A stretch of 64,000 nucleotides of DNA from Chryseobacterium ginsenosidimutans. Its GTDB lineage: Bacteria > Bacteroidota > Bacteroidia > Flavobacteriales > Weeksellaceae. The notes below the pieces were generated by a model that was not told where the DNA came from, made no database searches, and was given only the letters and a program-made list of their open reading frames with translations. The translations under genes and the position numbers were made by a program. The DNA lies in NCBI RefSeq assembly GCF_030823405.1, contig NZ_JAUSXC010000001.1:62001-126000 (forward strand), read 5' to 3'. Position 1 is the stretch's first letter, and the number at the start of each line of letters is the position of its first letter. Of the stretch, positions 51,969 through 61,026 are shown piece after piece.

Positions 51969-52478
51969 TTAAGCTGTCGCATTGGGAACAAAAACTCTCT
52001 GTGCCAATTCCTGATCAAAAAGATATAAAGCAGACGGATTATCGCTTACCATTTTAATTTTAGTAACCAATTGAGATGCGCTTGCTTCTTCTTCTACCTG
52101 CTCATTGATGAACCATTGCAGAAAAGAAGTTGTTGCGAAATCCCCTTCATCATTAGCATTTTTCACAATATTGAAAATACTTTTCGTTACTACTCTTTCA
52201 TGATCTAATGCTTTCTGAAAAATATCAATTGCATTTTCAAACTGGTGTGGTGGTTTTGCAATTTCTCCTATGATGATTTCTCCTCCCACATCATTTAAAT
52301 AATCAAACATTTTATCTGCATGCATCAATTCCTCTTTACTCTGTACTCTGAAATAGTTGGCAATTCCATCAAGATCCTTACTTGAAAACCAAGCGGACAT
52401 AGAAAGGTAATATTGTGCAGCGTATTGTTCGTGACCTATTTGTTCGTTAATTAATTTTGCAATTTTCTCGCTAACCAT
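51969..52478 (-). CDS. ftnA: Ferritin
   Basis: Iron-storage protein forming a 24-subunit cage in the cytoplasm. The 169-residue protein (start at ATG 52478, MVSEKIAKLINEQ) has ferroxidase ligands in NEQIGHEQYAAQYY, SKEELMHADKMFDYL and NEQVEEEASAS, typical of bacterial FtnA. A TTG-started extension upstream would run through the -7 element at 52497 and is rejected. It is monocistronic. Confidence 0.93.
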   Translation of the reverse strand: MVSEKIAKLINEQIGHEQYAAQYYLSMSAWFSSKDLDGIANYFRVQSKEELMHADKMFDYLNDVGGEIIIGEIAKPPHQFENAIDIFQKALDHERVVTKSIFNIVKNANDEGDFATTSFLQWFINEQVEEEASASQLVTKIKMVSDNPSALYLFDQELAQRVFVPNATA

Positions 52479-52496
52479 AAGTAATAAATTTACAGT

Positions 52497-52504
52497 CAAA
52501 ATTA
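52497..52504 (-). promoter_or_regulatory. -7 element of the ferritin gene
   Basis: TAATTTTG on the minus strand, an exact TAnnTTTG, 18 bases upstream of the ATG. Confidence 0.5.
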
Positions 52505-52548
52505 GGGAATAAATGTCCGAAATCAAAAGTTTTAATAAATTAATGAAA

Positions 52549-52572
52549 AAGGACGGAAAAAATCCCGTCCTT
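52549..52572 (-). terminator. Terminator of the Spy-like gene
   Basis: AAGGACGG and CCGTCCTT form an 8-bp stem with an 8-base loop and a T-run on the minus strand. Confidence 0.82.
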
Positions 52573-52603
52573 CAACACATTAAAAAATCAAAATTATAAG
52601 CTA

Positions 52604-53062
52604 TTAATTAACATCCGGAGTTGCCGTATTCATTGGCTTATGCATTTTTCCACCTCTCATTCCTCTATCTTTCATCGCTACTTTTCTCTCTTCCATTTTT
52701 GCTTTTCTGTCTGCCTGCCATTTATCATACTGCTGAGGAGTTAAAATCTGTTTCATTTCTGCATCCATCTGCGCTCTCTTCGCCTTCATCTGTTCCATTT
52801 TAGCTTGTCTTTGATCTTTATTTTTATCAAACTCGGCCTTCATTTCAGCTTTTCTTTTGTCTTGGAGCGCCTTAATTTTATCAACCTGAGATTGGTTTAA
52901 GTTTAGATCTTTCTGCATCTGAGCCAAATGCTCCTGTTCTCTCTGCTGAAACTTTTGCTGCATTTCTGCTCTTCTTGCCTGTTTGTCTTGAGGAGCTGTC
53001 TGTTGAGCCATTGCCAAACTTCCTATTCCTACAAATGCCATTGTTAAAAATAATTTTTTCAT
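52604..53062 (-). CDS. Spy/CpxP-like periplasmic protein (152 aa)
   Basis: The signal peptide (LFLTMAFVGIGSLAMAQ) is followed by a very charged, Gln/Met/Lys-rich helical protein with two LTxxQ-like motifs, LNLNQSQVDKI and ILTPQQYDKW, as in Spy and CpxP chaperones. A basic Gly/Met-rich tail follows (KDRGMRGGKMHKP). A role as a periplasmic chaperone or metal-responsive protein is plausible. Confidence 0.82.
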   Translation of the reverse strand: MKKLFLTMAFVGIGSLAMAQQTAPQDKQARRAEMQQKFQQREQEHLAQMQKDLNLNQSQVDKIKALQDKRKAEMKAEFDKNKDQRQAKMEQMKAKRAQMDAEMKQILTPQQYDKWQADRKAKMEERKVAMKDRGMRGGKMHKPMNTATPDVN

Positions 53063-53187
53063 GTTTTTAAATCTTTAATTAATTGTTATACATCTTTTTG
53101 ATTATTAGTTAAAACAAAAGTTAAAAGGTAATATTCACAAAAAATGTTAAATTTTAATATTAAATATTCAATTCATCAAATAAAAAA

Positions 53188-53209
53188 AGGCAGATCCTAA
53201 AATCTGCCT
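53188..53209 (-). terminator. Terminator of the Gly/Asn/Arg-rich protein gene
   Basis: AGGCAGAT and ATCTGCCT form an 8-bp stem with a 6-base loop, followed by a T-run on the minus strand. Confidence 0.82.
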
Positions 53210-53237
53210 CACACCACTTAAATATAATATATGAAAA

Positions 53238-54290
53238 TTAATTTTTTGCAAATCCGTTTCGGAAACCGCCACCTCTTTGGCCACCACCATTCTGTTGTCT
53301 TGGAGCAGCATTTTCATTTCTTCTGGAACCCCCTTCATTTCTAAAACCTCCTCCGTTATTTTCTCTTTTAGGAGTTTCTTCTCTTCTTACTTCATTTCCT
53401 CCACGAAATCCACCGTTATTTCTTACACCTCCATTATTTCCATTGTCGGTTCTTTCGGTTCTGAAGCCTCCATTATTTCTTGTTCCTCCGTTATCATTAT
53501 TTCCTCTAAATCCACCGTTGTTTCTTACTCCGTTATTTTCGTTTCTAAAACCGGAATTGTTGTTATTTCTGTTTTCAGACTGATTGCGGAAGCCTCCATT
53601 ATTACCATTTCTTACGGGTCCTCTGAACCCGTTATTTGGCCTGCTACTTCCTCTTACCACATTAAAAGTCGGGTTATCCATTCTATGGAACTTCGCTCTG
53701 TCAACCCTGTAGATATTGATGTTTACACTTCTGTAACGTGGTATCGGTCTGCAGATTGAAGCATAATGTGTTCTCCTGTAATTCTGGAAATACACAACCG
53801 GGCTGTAACCTCTGTAATAGTTATTCTGAAAAGTAACAAAAACTCGTGGTCCCATAATTCTCTGCAATGCGTAGAATCTGTCGTAATACCATCTGTCCGG
53901 GTTATATCTGTAAAAATTATTCCAGGTTGAGAAGCTTACATATAGATTGTTTAATCTTAAAATCTGGTCGACTTGCCAAGGGTTTAAGTTATTTTGAGCA
54001 AAAAAACCATTCCAGTTGATGCTTACAATACTGTTCCTGTAATCATTATAATTGCTCTGGTAATAATCATTCTGATAATAATCCTGAGGATAGTTGTAGT
54101 AGTAATCTTCCGGGAAATAGTTTTGATCGTCCTGATCACTGTAATATCCGTCGTTAGCATTACCGTACCCGTTATTATTTTCGTATCCGTCGTTATATCC
54201 GTTATTTTCGTAACCGTTGTTATTTGGATACTGCTGAGCAAACGATAAAGTCGCCATACTCAAAGCAAAACCGATTAATATTTTTTTCAT
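53238..54290 (-). CDS. Exported Asn/Gly/Arg-rich low-complexity protein (350 aa)
   Basis: After a signal peptide (ILIGFALSMATLSFAQ) residues about 20-85 are an Asn/Tyr/Asp-rich tract (NNGYENNGYNDGYENN). Residues about 85-205 are a globular part with WQVDQILRLNNLY and YYDRFYALQRIMGPRVF. The last 145 residues repeat NNGGFRN/GGFRG blocks at least nine times, ending GGGFRNGFAKN. The RGG-like tail could bind nucleic acid or polysaccharide, or help the protein form assemblies at the cell surface. No family is recognised. Confidence 0.82.
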   Translation of the reverse strand: MKKILIGFALSMATLSFAQQYPNNNGYENNGYNDGYENNNGYGNANDGYYSDQDDQNYFPEDYYYNYPQDYYQNDYYQSNYNDYRNSIVSINWNGFFAQNNLNPWQVDQILRLNNLYVSFSTWNNFYRYNPDRWYYDRFYALQRIMGPRVFVTFQNNYYRGYSPVVYFQNYRRTHYASICRPIPRYRSVNINIYRVDRAKFHRMDNPTFNVVRGSSRPNNGFRGPVRNGNNGGFRNQSENRNNNNSGFRNENNGVRNNGGFRGNNDNGGTRNNGGFRTERTDNGNNGGVRNNGGFRGGNEVRREETPKRENNGGGFRNEGGSRRNENAAPRQQNGGGQRGGGFRNGFAKN

Positions 54291-54358
54291 TTTAATAGTC
54301 GTTAATTGGTTAATATATAGTAGAATATCTTTATTCTATCTTTTGGATATAAATAAAA

Positions 54359-54392
54359 AAAAGAAGTTAAATCGTTTGACAAAACTTCTTTT
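54359..54392 (-). terminator. Terminator of the glucanotransferase gene
   Basis: AAAAGAAGTT and AACTTCTTTT form a 10-bp stem around a 14-base loop, with T-rich DNA following on the minus strand. Confidence 0.7.
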
Positions 54393-54429
54393 AATTTATT
54401 ATTAACCAATTGATAATCAAATGTTAAAT

Positions 54430-57084
54430 TTATGATCTGCCGGAATCTTTTATCCAATTGGCTATCTTTTGATTAAAATTTTCCTGCATTTTCAAGTCTT
54501 CTAGGTTCAAATGCATTCTGTATCTCCAGTAATGAGGAAAAACTGCGGGATTATTAATTCTTTCATTATCAATTTTAGGATTTGCAAGTTCTTTATCGGT
54601 TGCAAGAAACTCCTGAATAGGGAAAATTGCCAGCATCGCATTATTATAAAGATGCTGCTTCATGATAATTTCCGCCAAATAACAATCCAGCTCTTCGGGG
54701 GCTTTCCCATATTGAATTAATTGTTGATTGAAATATTTCTGAGTTAAAGCAGAATCTTCCATCCACCATTGTTTTAATGTAGAGCTGTCATGAGAAGAAG
54801 CCGTAACGACATTCAGATAACCCGCATTTTTAGGATTATAAAAAGGAATATCATCCGAAGTCATACGCTGAACTTTCAGGGCTATAATCGCCAATTCGTC
54901 CATCACAATCGGTACACAGTCCGGAACCATTCCTAAATCTTCGCCACAGATCAACATTTTTGTAGCATTTAAGATTACCGGAAGTTTTTCCATTGCTTTT
55001 TCGTACCAAAGATGATCCTGTCTTTTGAAGAAATAATCGTGGTATAAATCATAAATTGATTTTTTCTCCCAATCAGATAGATATTTATAAGAATCTGTAT
55101 TGTAAACATTAAATCTCGGATGATAAACAACCTGCCCGTTTCTTTCTTCAATTAAAAACAAAACATTTGCGGAAAGAGAAAGTAATTGTTCTTCAAGTAA
55201 ATTATCAGGCTTTTTCTTAAAGTAATCTGCTAGTTTTCTCTGTGTATTAAATTCTTCTTTGAATGAATACGTTCCATCCTGATTATTACTAATAAACTCT
55301 AAAGCTTTTTCTATGTTTTCATTAAAATATTTCCAAAGAACTTCATCATTGATGAATGGCTTACAATATCTGTCAAAATTAAACGGAATATGCCACGCGC
55401 TGAATTCTTCCAGCGTAATAGGAACTGCAGGATAAAAGTACCCTAAAATCCCTTGTGTAGCCGAAACCGGCATTCTCCAAATTCTGAAAAACCCTAAAAT
55501 ATGGTCAATCCTCATCGCATCAAAATACTGTTCCAACGATTTGAATCTATTTTTCCACCATTTATAATCATCAGCTTTCATTGCTTCCCAATTGTACGTC
55601 GGAAACTCCCAGTTTTGCCCTAATTCTGTAAACTGGTCAGGTGGTGCCCCGGCTTGGAAGTCCATACCGAAAAGTTCAGGTTCCGTCCATGCTTCAACTG
55701 AATATCGGTAAATTCCGATCGGCAGATCTCCTTTCACAGAAACACCTAAACTATGCGTATAATCAATCGCATCTTTCAACTGTTTGTGAAGCTGATACTG
55801 AACCCATGCATGCAACATGGAAGCATCATAATCTTTACTTTTTGCATTGAAAAATGGAGCTATTTTTCCTGCAATATATTTTTTGTGCGTCTTCCATTCA
55901 TTGAAATTAGGTGTTTTATATTTATCTCTTAAAACACAAAATGCGGAATAAGGAAGCAACCAGCTTTCATTATCTTTTATGAATTTCTTAAAGTTTCTGT
56001 CTTTATAAATTTTTTCTTTATCTTCATTAAAAACAGCTTTCAGATATTTCCATTTTGAGGAAATCATCTTCTCATAGTCGATCAATTCCAATGAATTTAA
56101 TTCTATTTTTTCAGCTTGATATTCTTCAACCAGATCTTTCGGCAACTTAAAATCAAGGTTTTCCAACGAAATATATTGCGGATGCAAAGCGTAGACAGAA
56201 ACCGCGGCATAAGGATAAGAATCTGTCCATGAATAGTTTGCCGTGGTATCATTAATCGGTAGAATCTGAATAATTCCCAAATCAGTTTCTTTCGTCCAAT
56301 CAGCCAATTTTTTCATATCAGAAAATTCTCCGACCCCAAAACCATCTTCTGTTCTCAATGAAAATATTGGGACTGCAACCCCTGCATCGTGATACATCTG
56401 ATACAGTTTGAATTTAAAATAATGATTAGAAACAATCTGCAAAACATCTTTCGATTGATTTGGTAAAGCAAACCTGTTCTCTCCTGCTTCAATATCAATT
56501 ACTTTTCCTTCCTCTATGTCATATAGACAATATTTGTATTGAATAAACTCATTCTCAGGAATCTCAACCGACGCTTCCCAAATTCCTATATTTGTTTGAG
56601 ATAGGTGAATCACTTTTTCATAATCCCAATTTCCCAAAGAATCCGTGCTTCCAAATAATACAATTTTCCAATTTGGGTTATAAATAGGAGCTTCAATCCT
56701 GAATAAATGAGTATGCTTTTTTAAGACCGATTTTTTTTCAGGAGAAAAAGAATTCAGTTTATTATATAGAATCTTATTATTTAAATAGTTTTCAGGAAAA
56801 TTTTTATTATTCCATTCATCAAAAATCACAAATTCTTTATAGTTATGAGGAAAATCAAGACGATGCGGAACAAATTCCTGTCTCAAAATATTTCCCTTTT
56901 CATCTACAAGCTGATATTGATAAGAAATTGATTTTGAAAAATAGTCTACCTCACATTTCCACAAACTGCTTTCTGCCGCATAAAACATAGTATGAATTTG
57001 GGAAATAACACCTTCGTCATTGATAATCAACTGTAATTTTTCACCAACTTTCACGCTGTAACTGACATTAAAGTAAAGCTTCAT
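54430..57084 (-). CDS. malQ: 4-alpha-glucanotransferase with N-terminal starch-binding domains (DPE2-like GH77)
   Basis: Transfers glucan units among malto-oligosaccharides. Residues 1-115 and about 120-235 look like two CBM20-type starch-binding domains (for example NYLNNKILYNKLNSFSPEKK between them, and WKIVLFGSTDSLGNWDYEKV). The rest is a GH77 barrel with ILPINDTTANYSW, KGDLPIGIY, the nucleophile Asp in FDAMRIDHILGFFRIW, ICGEDLGMVPDCV and SSHDSSTLKQW. The 884-residue layout matches plant-type DPE2 rather than short MalQ. It is monocistronic. Confidence 0.92.
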   Translation of the reverse strand: MKLYFNVSYSVKVGEKLQLIINDEGVISQIHTMFYAAESSLWKCEVDYFSKSISYQYQLVDEKGNILRQEFVPHRLDFPHNYKEFVIFDEWNNKNFPENYLNNKILYNKLNSFSPEKKSVLKKHTHLFRIEAPIYNPNWKIVLFGSTDSLGNWDYEKVIHLSQTNIGIWEASVEIPENEFIQYKYCLYDIEEGKVIDIEAGENRFALPNQSKDVLQIVSNHYFKFKLYQMYHDAGVAVPIFSLRTEDGFGVGEFSDMKKLADWTKETDLGIIQILPINDTTANYSWTDSYPYAAVSVYALHPQYISLENLDFKLPKDLVEEYQAEKIELNSLELIDYEKMISSKWKYLKAVFNEDKEKIYKDRNFKKFIKDNESWLLPYSAFCVLRDKYKTPNFNEWKTHKKYIAGKIAPFFNAKSKDYDASMLHAWVQYQLHKQLKDAIDYTHSLGVSVKGDLPIGIYRYSVEAWTEPELFGMDFQAGAPPDQFTELGQNWEFPTYNWEAMKADDYKWWKNRFKSLEQYFDAMRIDHILGFFRIWRMPVSATQGILGYFYPAVPITLEEFSAWHIPFNFDRYCKPFINDEVLWKYFNENIEKALEFISNNQDGTYSFKEEFNTQRKLADYFKKKPDNLLEEQLLSLSANVLFLIEERNGQVVYHPRFNVYNTDSYKYLSDWEKKSIYDLYHDYFFKRQDHLWYEKAMEKLPVILNATKMLICGEDLGMVPDCVPIVMDELAIIALKVQRMTSDDIPFYNPKNAGYLNVVTASSHDSSTLKQWWMEDSALTQKYFNQQLIQYGKAPEELDCYLAEIIMKQHLYNNAMLAIFPIQEFLATDKELANPKIDNERINNPAVFPHYWRYRMHLNLEDLKMQENFNQKIANWIKDSGRS

Positions 57085-57152
57085 TTATATTTTTTTATAA
57101 AAATACATTTTAATCCTGAAAAATAAAACTTCTTGAATATCAAATATTCATT

Positions 57153-57187
57153 AAAAAACCTTCTCAAAATGCTTGAAAAGGTTTTTT
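57153..57187 (-). terminator. Terminator of the T9SS cargo gene
   Basis: AAAAAACCTT with TCAA and TTGA with AAGGTTTTTT form a 14-bp stem with one mismatch and a short loop. Confidence 0.75.
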
Positions 57188-57207
57188 TCTATAATAACTT
57201 TAAAAGA

Positions 57208-58374
57208 TTATTCGGATACAAGAATTTTCTTGTTTAACAGTATTTTTCCAGATTCATCTGTAATGCTTACCAAATAAGCTCCCGTTACTAAACTTTTAAG
57301 ATAAACCTGCTGACTTAAAGAACCGTCTTTAACAGAAAGATTTTGCTTCATTACATTTTTACCCGACAGATCGAAAATATTCATTTTAATATTTCCTTTT
57401 ATCTTTTTATCATTGACATTAACATTGATAAAATGCTCATCAACACGTGTTGGATAGATATCAAGATTAGCAAAAACATTGTTGGAAACAGCCTTATCGT
57501 TGGCAAAATATTTACTTGCCAGATCATAAATGTGCAGATTCTGTTCACCCGCCATTTGTTTTGCCTGTAAAGTATTCAGATCAACCTCATATAAAGCAGC
57601 ACCCTTTGCGCTTGCAATTACCACTTTTCCTTTTGAGTTCACTGCAGATCCGTTTACCGAGTAATTTTCAGGAATACCGGAAATTTTGCCTACAAATTTT
57701 GCTTTTAATTCTTTTGTTGAAACTTTGAAAACGTTTCCTGCAGCTGAAAAAACATAAAAATTATTATCTGCATCAGCAATCATATCTCCTCCAAAACCGG
57801 TTTCCATAATCGTAAAAGAATTTTTACCGTTGGAAGCATCATCTTTTATAATTCCAAGATCATTGACAGTATATTGATTTCCTTTTCTGCTGATTTGTAA
57901 GAACTGGGTTCCTGCATTATTGATGGCATAAATATTTCCATCATATCCAGTTGCCATTCGAGTGATATGAGAATTGATATCGCATGAAGTTACTCTTGCA
58001 ACATTATTTTCAACTAATGTAATTTCTTTCGTTTTTGCATTTAAAACATAAATATTCGAAGAAAACATTGGCATATACACCAAATTATTATTGAAAGAAT
58101 CATAAGCCAAAGTCGCCATATTTACAGCCTGAGAATTGTTGTAGGTATTTTTATCCTCAGTAACTGATCCGTTTCTCGCTTGAGAAAAAACTTTAGCAGA
58201 AGAATCGGCTGTAAAAATTTTCTCTCCGGAGACACCATTTGCAGCATCAATTACACGGAAATCATTAAAGGTAATATTTGGAGTTTCTTTTCCAACAAGT
58301 GCAAAGAGATCCTGTTGTGCATTCGCATTTGCTCCTAATAAAAGCAAAAACAAAGGGAATAAATGTTTTTTCAT
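57208..58374 (-). CDS. T9SS-sorted beta-propeller-like protein (388 aa)
   Basis: Secreted protein with signal peptide (LFPLFLLLLGANANAQ), a repeated-strand region that looks like a beta-propeller (LAYDSFNNNLVYMPMFSSN, RMATGYDGNIYAINNAGTQF, DMIADADNNFYVFSAAGNVF) and a C-terminal type IX secretion sorting domain (MNIFDLSGKNVMKQNL, LVTGAYLVSITDESGKIL). It is exported through T9SS to the surface or medium. No enzyme motif is seen. Confidence 0.88.
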   Translation of the reverse strand: MKKHLFPLFLLLLGANANAQQDLFALVGKETPNITFNDFRVIDAANGVSGEKIFTADSSAKVFSQARNGSVTEDKNTYNNSQAVNMATLAYDSFNNNLVYMPMFSSNIYVLNAKTKEITLVENNVARVTSCDINSHITRMATGYDGNIYAINNAGTQFLQISRKGNQYTVNDLGIIKDDASNGKNSFTIMETGFGGDMIADADNNFYVFSAAGNVFKVSTKELKAKFVGKISGIPENYSVNGSAVNSKGKVVIASAKGAALYEVDLNTLQAKQMAGEQNLHIYDLASKYFANDKAVSNNVFANLDIYPTRVDEHFINVNVNDKKIKGNIKMNIFDLSGKNVMKQNLSVKDGSLSQQVYLKSLVTGAYLVSITDESGKILLNKKILVSE

Positions 58375-58439
58375 AGTATATAAATTTAAGTTTAATTATT
58401 TTATTATGACTAAGTTACATAAATTTTGAATTAAAAAAA

Positions 58440-58580
58440 ACAAAAAATATTGAGGCTAGGATAGAATTCTATTTATTGTCTTACTCCGCATTCTCGATGG
58501 AAGTGCAACGGAGGAAAGACCTATAAAATAAGTCTGTACTTCTACGAAATAACAAACCTAGTCGTTATGACAAAATAGCA
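58440..58580. repeat. Degenerate copy of the GAATGACAAA-type element
   Basis: The segment TGTACTTCTACGAAATAACA (about 58531-58550) resembles GAGATTCCTACGGAATGACA of the element upstream of paaK, and CTCGATGGAAGTGCAACGGA resembles its other half. It fills most of the gap between the T9SS gene and cysS. Confidence 0.4.
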
Positions 58581-58585
58581 TAAAA

Positions 58586-58611
58586 AAACTCCCACAAATC
58601 TGTGAGAGTTT
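58586..58611 (-). terminator. Terminator of cysS
   Basis: AAACTCCCACA and TGTGAGAGTTT form an 11-bp stem with one mismatch, with a T-run on the minus strand. Confidence 0.8.
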
Positions 58612-58631
58612 ATATCAATATTTTTTGAATT

Positions 58632-60098
58632 TTAATTTAAAACGTAAGTCGTTCCGTCTCTTCCGTCTTTCAACTCAATCCCTTCGGCAAGGAGTTTATC
58701 TCTGATCTGATCTGAAAGGTCGAAGTTTTTCGATTTTCTTGCCTGATTTCTCAGTTCAATTAAAACCTGTAAAGTCTGATCAAGCTTTTCATTGTTATTT
58801 TCTTCAATTGCCTGTAAACCTAAAACGTCAAAAATCAAAGCATTTAAAGTTGATTTTAAATCCTCTAAATCTTTCGTTGAAATGGTTTCTTTAGCATCGT
58901 TTAAAGCAAAAATATATTTTACGGCTTCAAATAAATGAGCAATCAAAACCGGGGAATTGAAATCATCATTTAAAGCATCGTAAGCTTTGTTTTTCCATTC
59001 TTCAAAATTAAAGCCAGATTGTTTTTCATTATTTGGAGTAATTGAGTTTAAAACTTTAATCGCTTCCATTAATCTGATAAATCCTTTTTCACTTGCCAGC
59101 ATTGCATCATTAGAAATATCCAAAACACTTCTGTAATGAGCCTGCAGGAAACAAAAACGTACGATCGACGGATGAAAAGGCTTTTCGAAGAAATCATTTT
59201 CCCCTGTCATCAACTGCATCGGCAAAATATAATTCCCTGTGGATTTACTCATACGCTGAGAATTCATTGTCAACATATTAGCGTGCATCCAGTAATTTAC
59301 AGGAGCAGTATCATTGCAAGCTTTTCCTTGAGCAATTTCACATTCATGGTGTGGGAATTTCAAATCCATACCTCCTCCATGTATATCGAAAGTTTCACCT
59401 AAATATTTAGTGCTCATCGCAGTACATTCAAGATGCCATCCCGGGAAACCTTCTCCCCAAGGCGAATTCCATCTCATGATGTGAGCCGGAGACGCTTTTT
59501 TCCATAGCGCAAAATCCTGTGGGTTTTTCTTTTCACCCTGCCCGTCCAAGTCACGGGTGTTGGCAAAAAGTTCTTCTATATTTCTTTTTGAAAGTTCGCC
59601 GTAATTCAAGCCTCTTCTGTTGTATTCCAATACGTCGAAATACACAGAACCATTGCTTTCGTAGGCGAATCCTTTTTCAATTAATTTTTGAGTCAATTCA
59701 ATTTGCTCAACAATATGACCTGTTGCTGTCGGTTCAATATTCGGAGGTAATAAATTGAACATATCCAGCACTTTATGAAAATCTACAGTATATTTCTGTA
59801 CAATTTCCATGGGTTCCAATTTTTCAAGACGAGTCTGTTTAACAAACCTGTCATTATTTACGTCTCCATCGTCAGTAAGATGACCTGCATCAGTGATGTT
59901 TCTTACATATCTTACCTTGTAACCCAAATGCATTAAACTTCTATAAATAAAGTCGAAAGAAAGGAACGTTCTCACATTTCCCAAATGTACATTGCTGTAA
60001 ACCGTAGGTCCACAAACGTACATCCCGACGTTTCCATCTAAAATTGGTTTAAATATTTCTTTTTCTGATGTAAGTGAATTGTATATCTTTAATTGCAT
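58632..60098 (-). CDS. cysS: Cysteinyl-tRNA synthetase
   Basis: Charges tRNA-Cys. The 488-residue class I synthetase has the zinc Cys in [20 protein letters not shown] (HIGH is HLGN here), [17 protein letters not shown] and the KMSKS-type [11 protein letters not shown]. The anticodon-binding helical part is at the C-terminus. It starts at an ATG at 60098, monocistronic. Confidence 0.97.
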   Translation of the reverse strand: MQLKIYNSLTSEKEIFKPILDGNVGMYVCGPTVYSNVHLGNVRTFLSFDFIYRSLMHLGYKVRYVRNITDAGHLTDDGDVNNDRFVKQTRLEKLEPMEIVQKYTVDFHKVLDMFNLLPPNIEPTATGHIVEQIELTQKLIEKGFAYESNGSVYFDVLEYNRRGLNYGELSKRNIEELFANTRDLDGQGEKKNPQDFALWKKASPAHIMRWNSPWGEGFPGWHLECTAMSTKYLGETFDIHGGGMDLKFPHHECEIAQGKACNDTAPVNYWMHANMLTMNSQRMSKSTGNYILPMQLMTGENDFFEKPFHPSIVRFCFLQAHYRSVLDISNDAMLASEKGFIRLMEAIKVLNSITPNNEKQSGFNFEEWKNKAYDALNDDFNSPVLIAHLFEAVKYIFALNDAKETISTKDLEDLKSTLNALIFDVLGLQAIEENNNEKLDQTLQVLIELRNQARKSKNFDLSDQIRDKLLAEGIELKDGRDGTTYVLN

Positions 60099-60255
60099 CG
60101 TTTTGTTTTTTGATGTAAATGATTTTTAATTTTAAAGTTTCAATTTGCTAAAGACCGAATCTTTAACAGCAGCATTTACAGCAACAACAAATAATTGTTG
60201 TTACAAAAATCTTATCTGAAACTTTTTTAAATTTTATCATTACTATTTATATTTA

Positions 60256-60930
60256 TCAATAATCCAATTTTGCATGGCTTCCTACATAATGTAGGAATTC
60301 CTGTCTTGTAATAGGATTTGTTCTGAAAATACCACTCAATTCTGCAGTAATTGTTGAACTTGCTGTATCTTTTATTCCTCTGCAATTTACACAAAGATGT
60401 TTTGCATCGATAATACAGGCAACATCTTTTGTTCCTAATGCTTCTTTTAATGCATCCACAATCTGCATTGTCAGTCTTTCCTGAACCTGTGGTCTTTTGG
60501 CATAATAGTCGACAATCCTGTTGATTTTTGAAAGACCAATCACTTCACCGTTAGAAATATAAGCGACATGCGCTCTTCCGATAATCGGTAAAAAATGATG
60601 TTCACAGAACGAATATACTGTAATATCTTTTTCCACCAACATCTGGCGGTATTTATATTTATTTGAAAATGTAGAAATTCCGGGTTTGTTTTCAGGAAGA
60701 AGCCCTCCGAAAATTTCGTTCACGTACATTTTGGCAACACGTTTCGGAGAATCTTTTAAAGAATCATCAGTCATGTCCATTCCCAATGTTTCCATGATTT
60801 CTCCAAAAAGTTCTGTAATCTTTTCTATCTTTTCCTGTGGCGATTTATCAAAAGCATCTTTCCTTATGGGCGTATGTTCTTTTCCTGTGAAAATATCATC
60901 GTCGTTATCAGTAAAATCCACCATTCTCAT
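60256..60930 (-). CDS. folE: GTP cyclohydrolase I FolE
   Basis: Converts GTP to dihydroneopterin triphosphate, the first step to folates. The 224-residue protein has the zinc Cys/His in YSFCEHHFLPIIGRAHVAY, GLSKINRIVDYYAKRPQVQE and HLCVNCRGIKDTASSTIT. The first 40 residues are an acidic extension. It starts at ATG 60930 (a second ATG is two codons in). An exact -7 element lies at 60942-60949. Confidence 0.96.
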   Translation of the reverse strand: MRMVDFTDNDDDIFTGKEHTPIRKDAFDKSPQEKIEKITELFGEIMETLGMDMTDDSLKDSPKRVAKMYVNEIFGGLLPENKPGISTFSNKYKYRQMLVEKDITVYSFCEHHFLPIIGRAHVAYISNGEVIGLSKINRIVDYYAKRPQVQERLTMQIVDALKEALGTKDVACIIDAKHLCVNCRGIKDTASSTITAELSGIFRTNPITRQEFLHYVGSHAKLDY

Positions 60931-60941
60931 TTAATTTGCCA

Positions 60942-60949
60942 CAAAAATA
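60942..60949 (-). promoter_or_regulatory. -7 element of folE
   Basis: TATTTTTG on the minus strand, an exact TAnnTTTG, 11 bases before the ATG, giving a nearly leaderless message. Confidence 0.45.
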
Positions 60950-61026
60950 CGGATAATATTTATTGATTTATTTCAATTTTAAACTAAAAATATTATCTTT
61001 CACGCTCTCACCCATAATTCAAGATT

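Noticed and set aside
52479..52526. 16-residue N-terminal extension of ferritin from a TTG
   Set aside because: It would run through an exact -7 promoter element and give a hydrophobic leader unknown for ferritins; the ATG at 52478 fits the family.
53277..53759. 160-codon Ser/Val/Ile-rich open frame antisense to the RGG-like protein
   Set aside because: It arises from reading the Asn/Gly/Arg repeats in reverse; the minus-strand gene has a signal peptide, a terminator and proper neighbours.
60120..60160. An 11-codon leader-like frame (MLLLKIRSLAN) upstream of cysS
   Set aside because: It has no Cys codons and no following terminator-antiterminator pair, so there is no case for attenuation.
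60181..60202. AACAACAA/TTGTTGTT hairpin before cysS considered as a T-box or attenuator
   Set aside because: No T-box sequence or specifier arrangement is seen, and the stem is only A-T rich with one G-C type pair per three bases; support is too weak.
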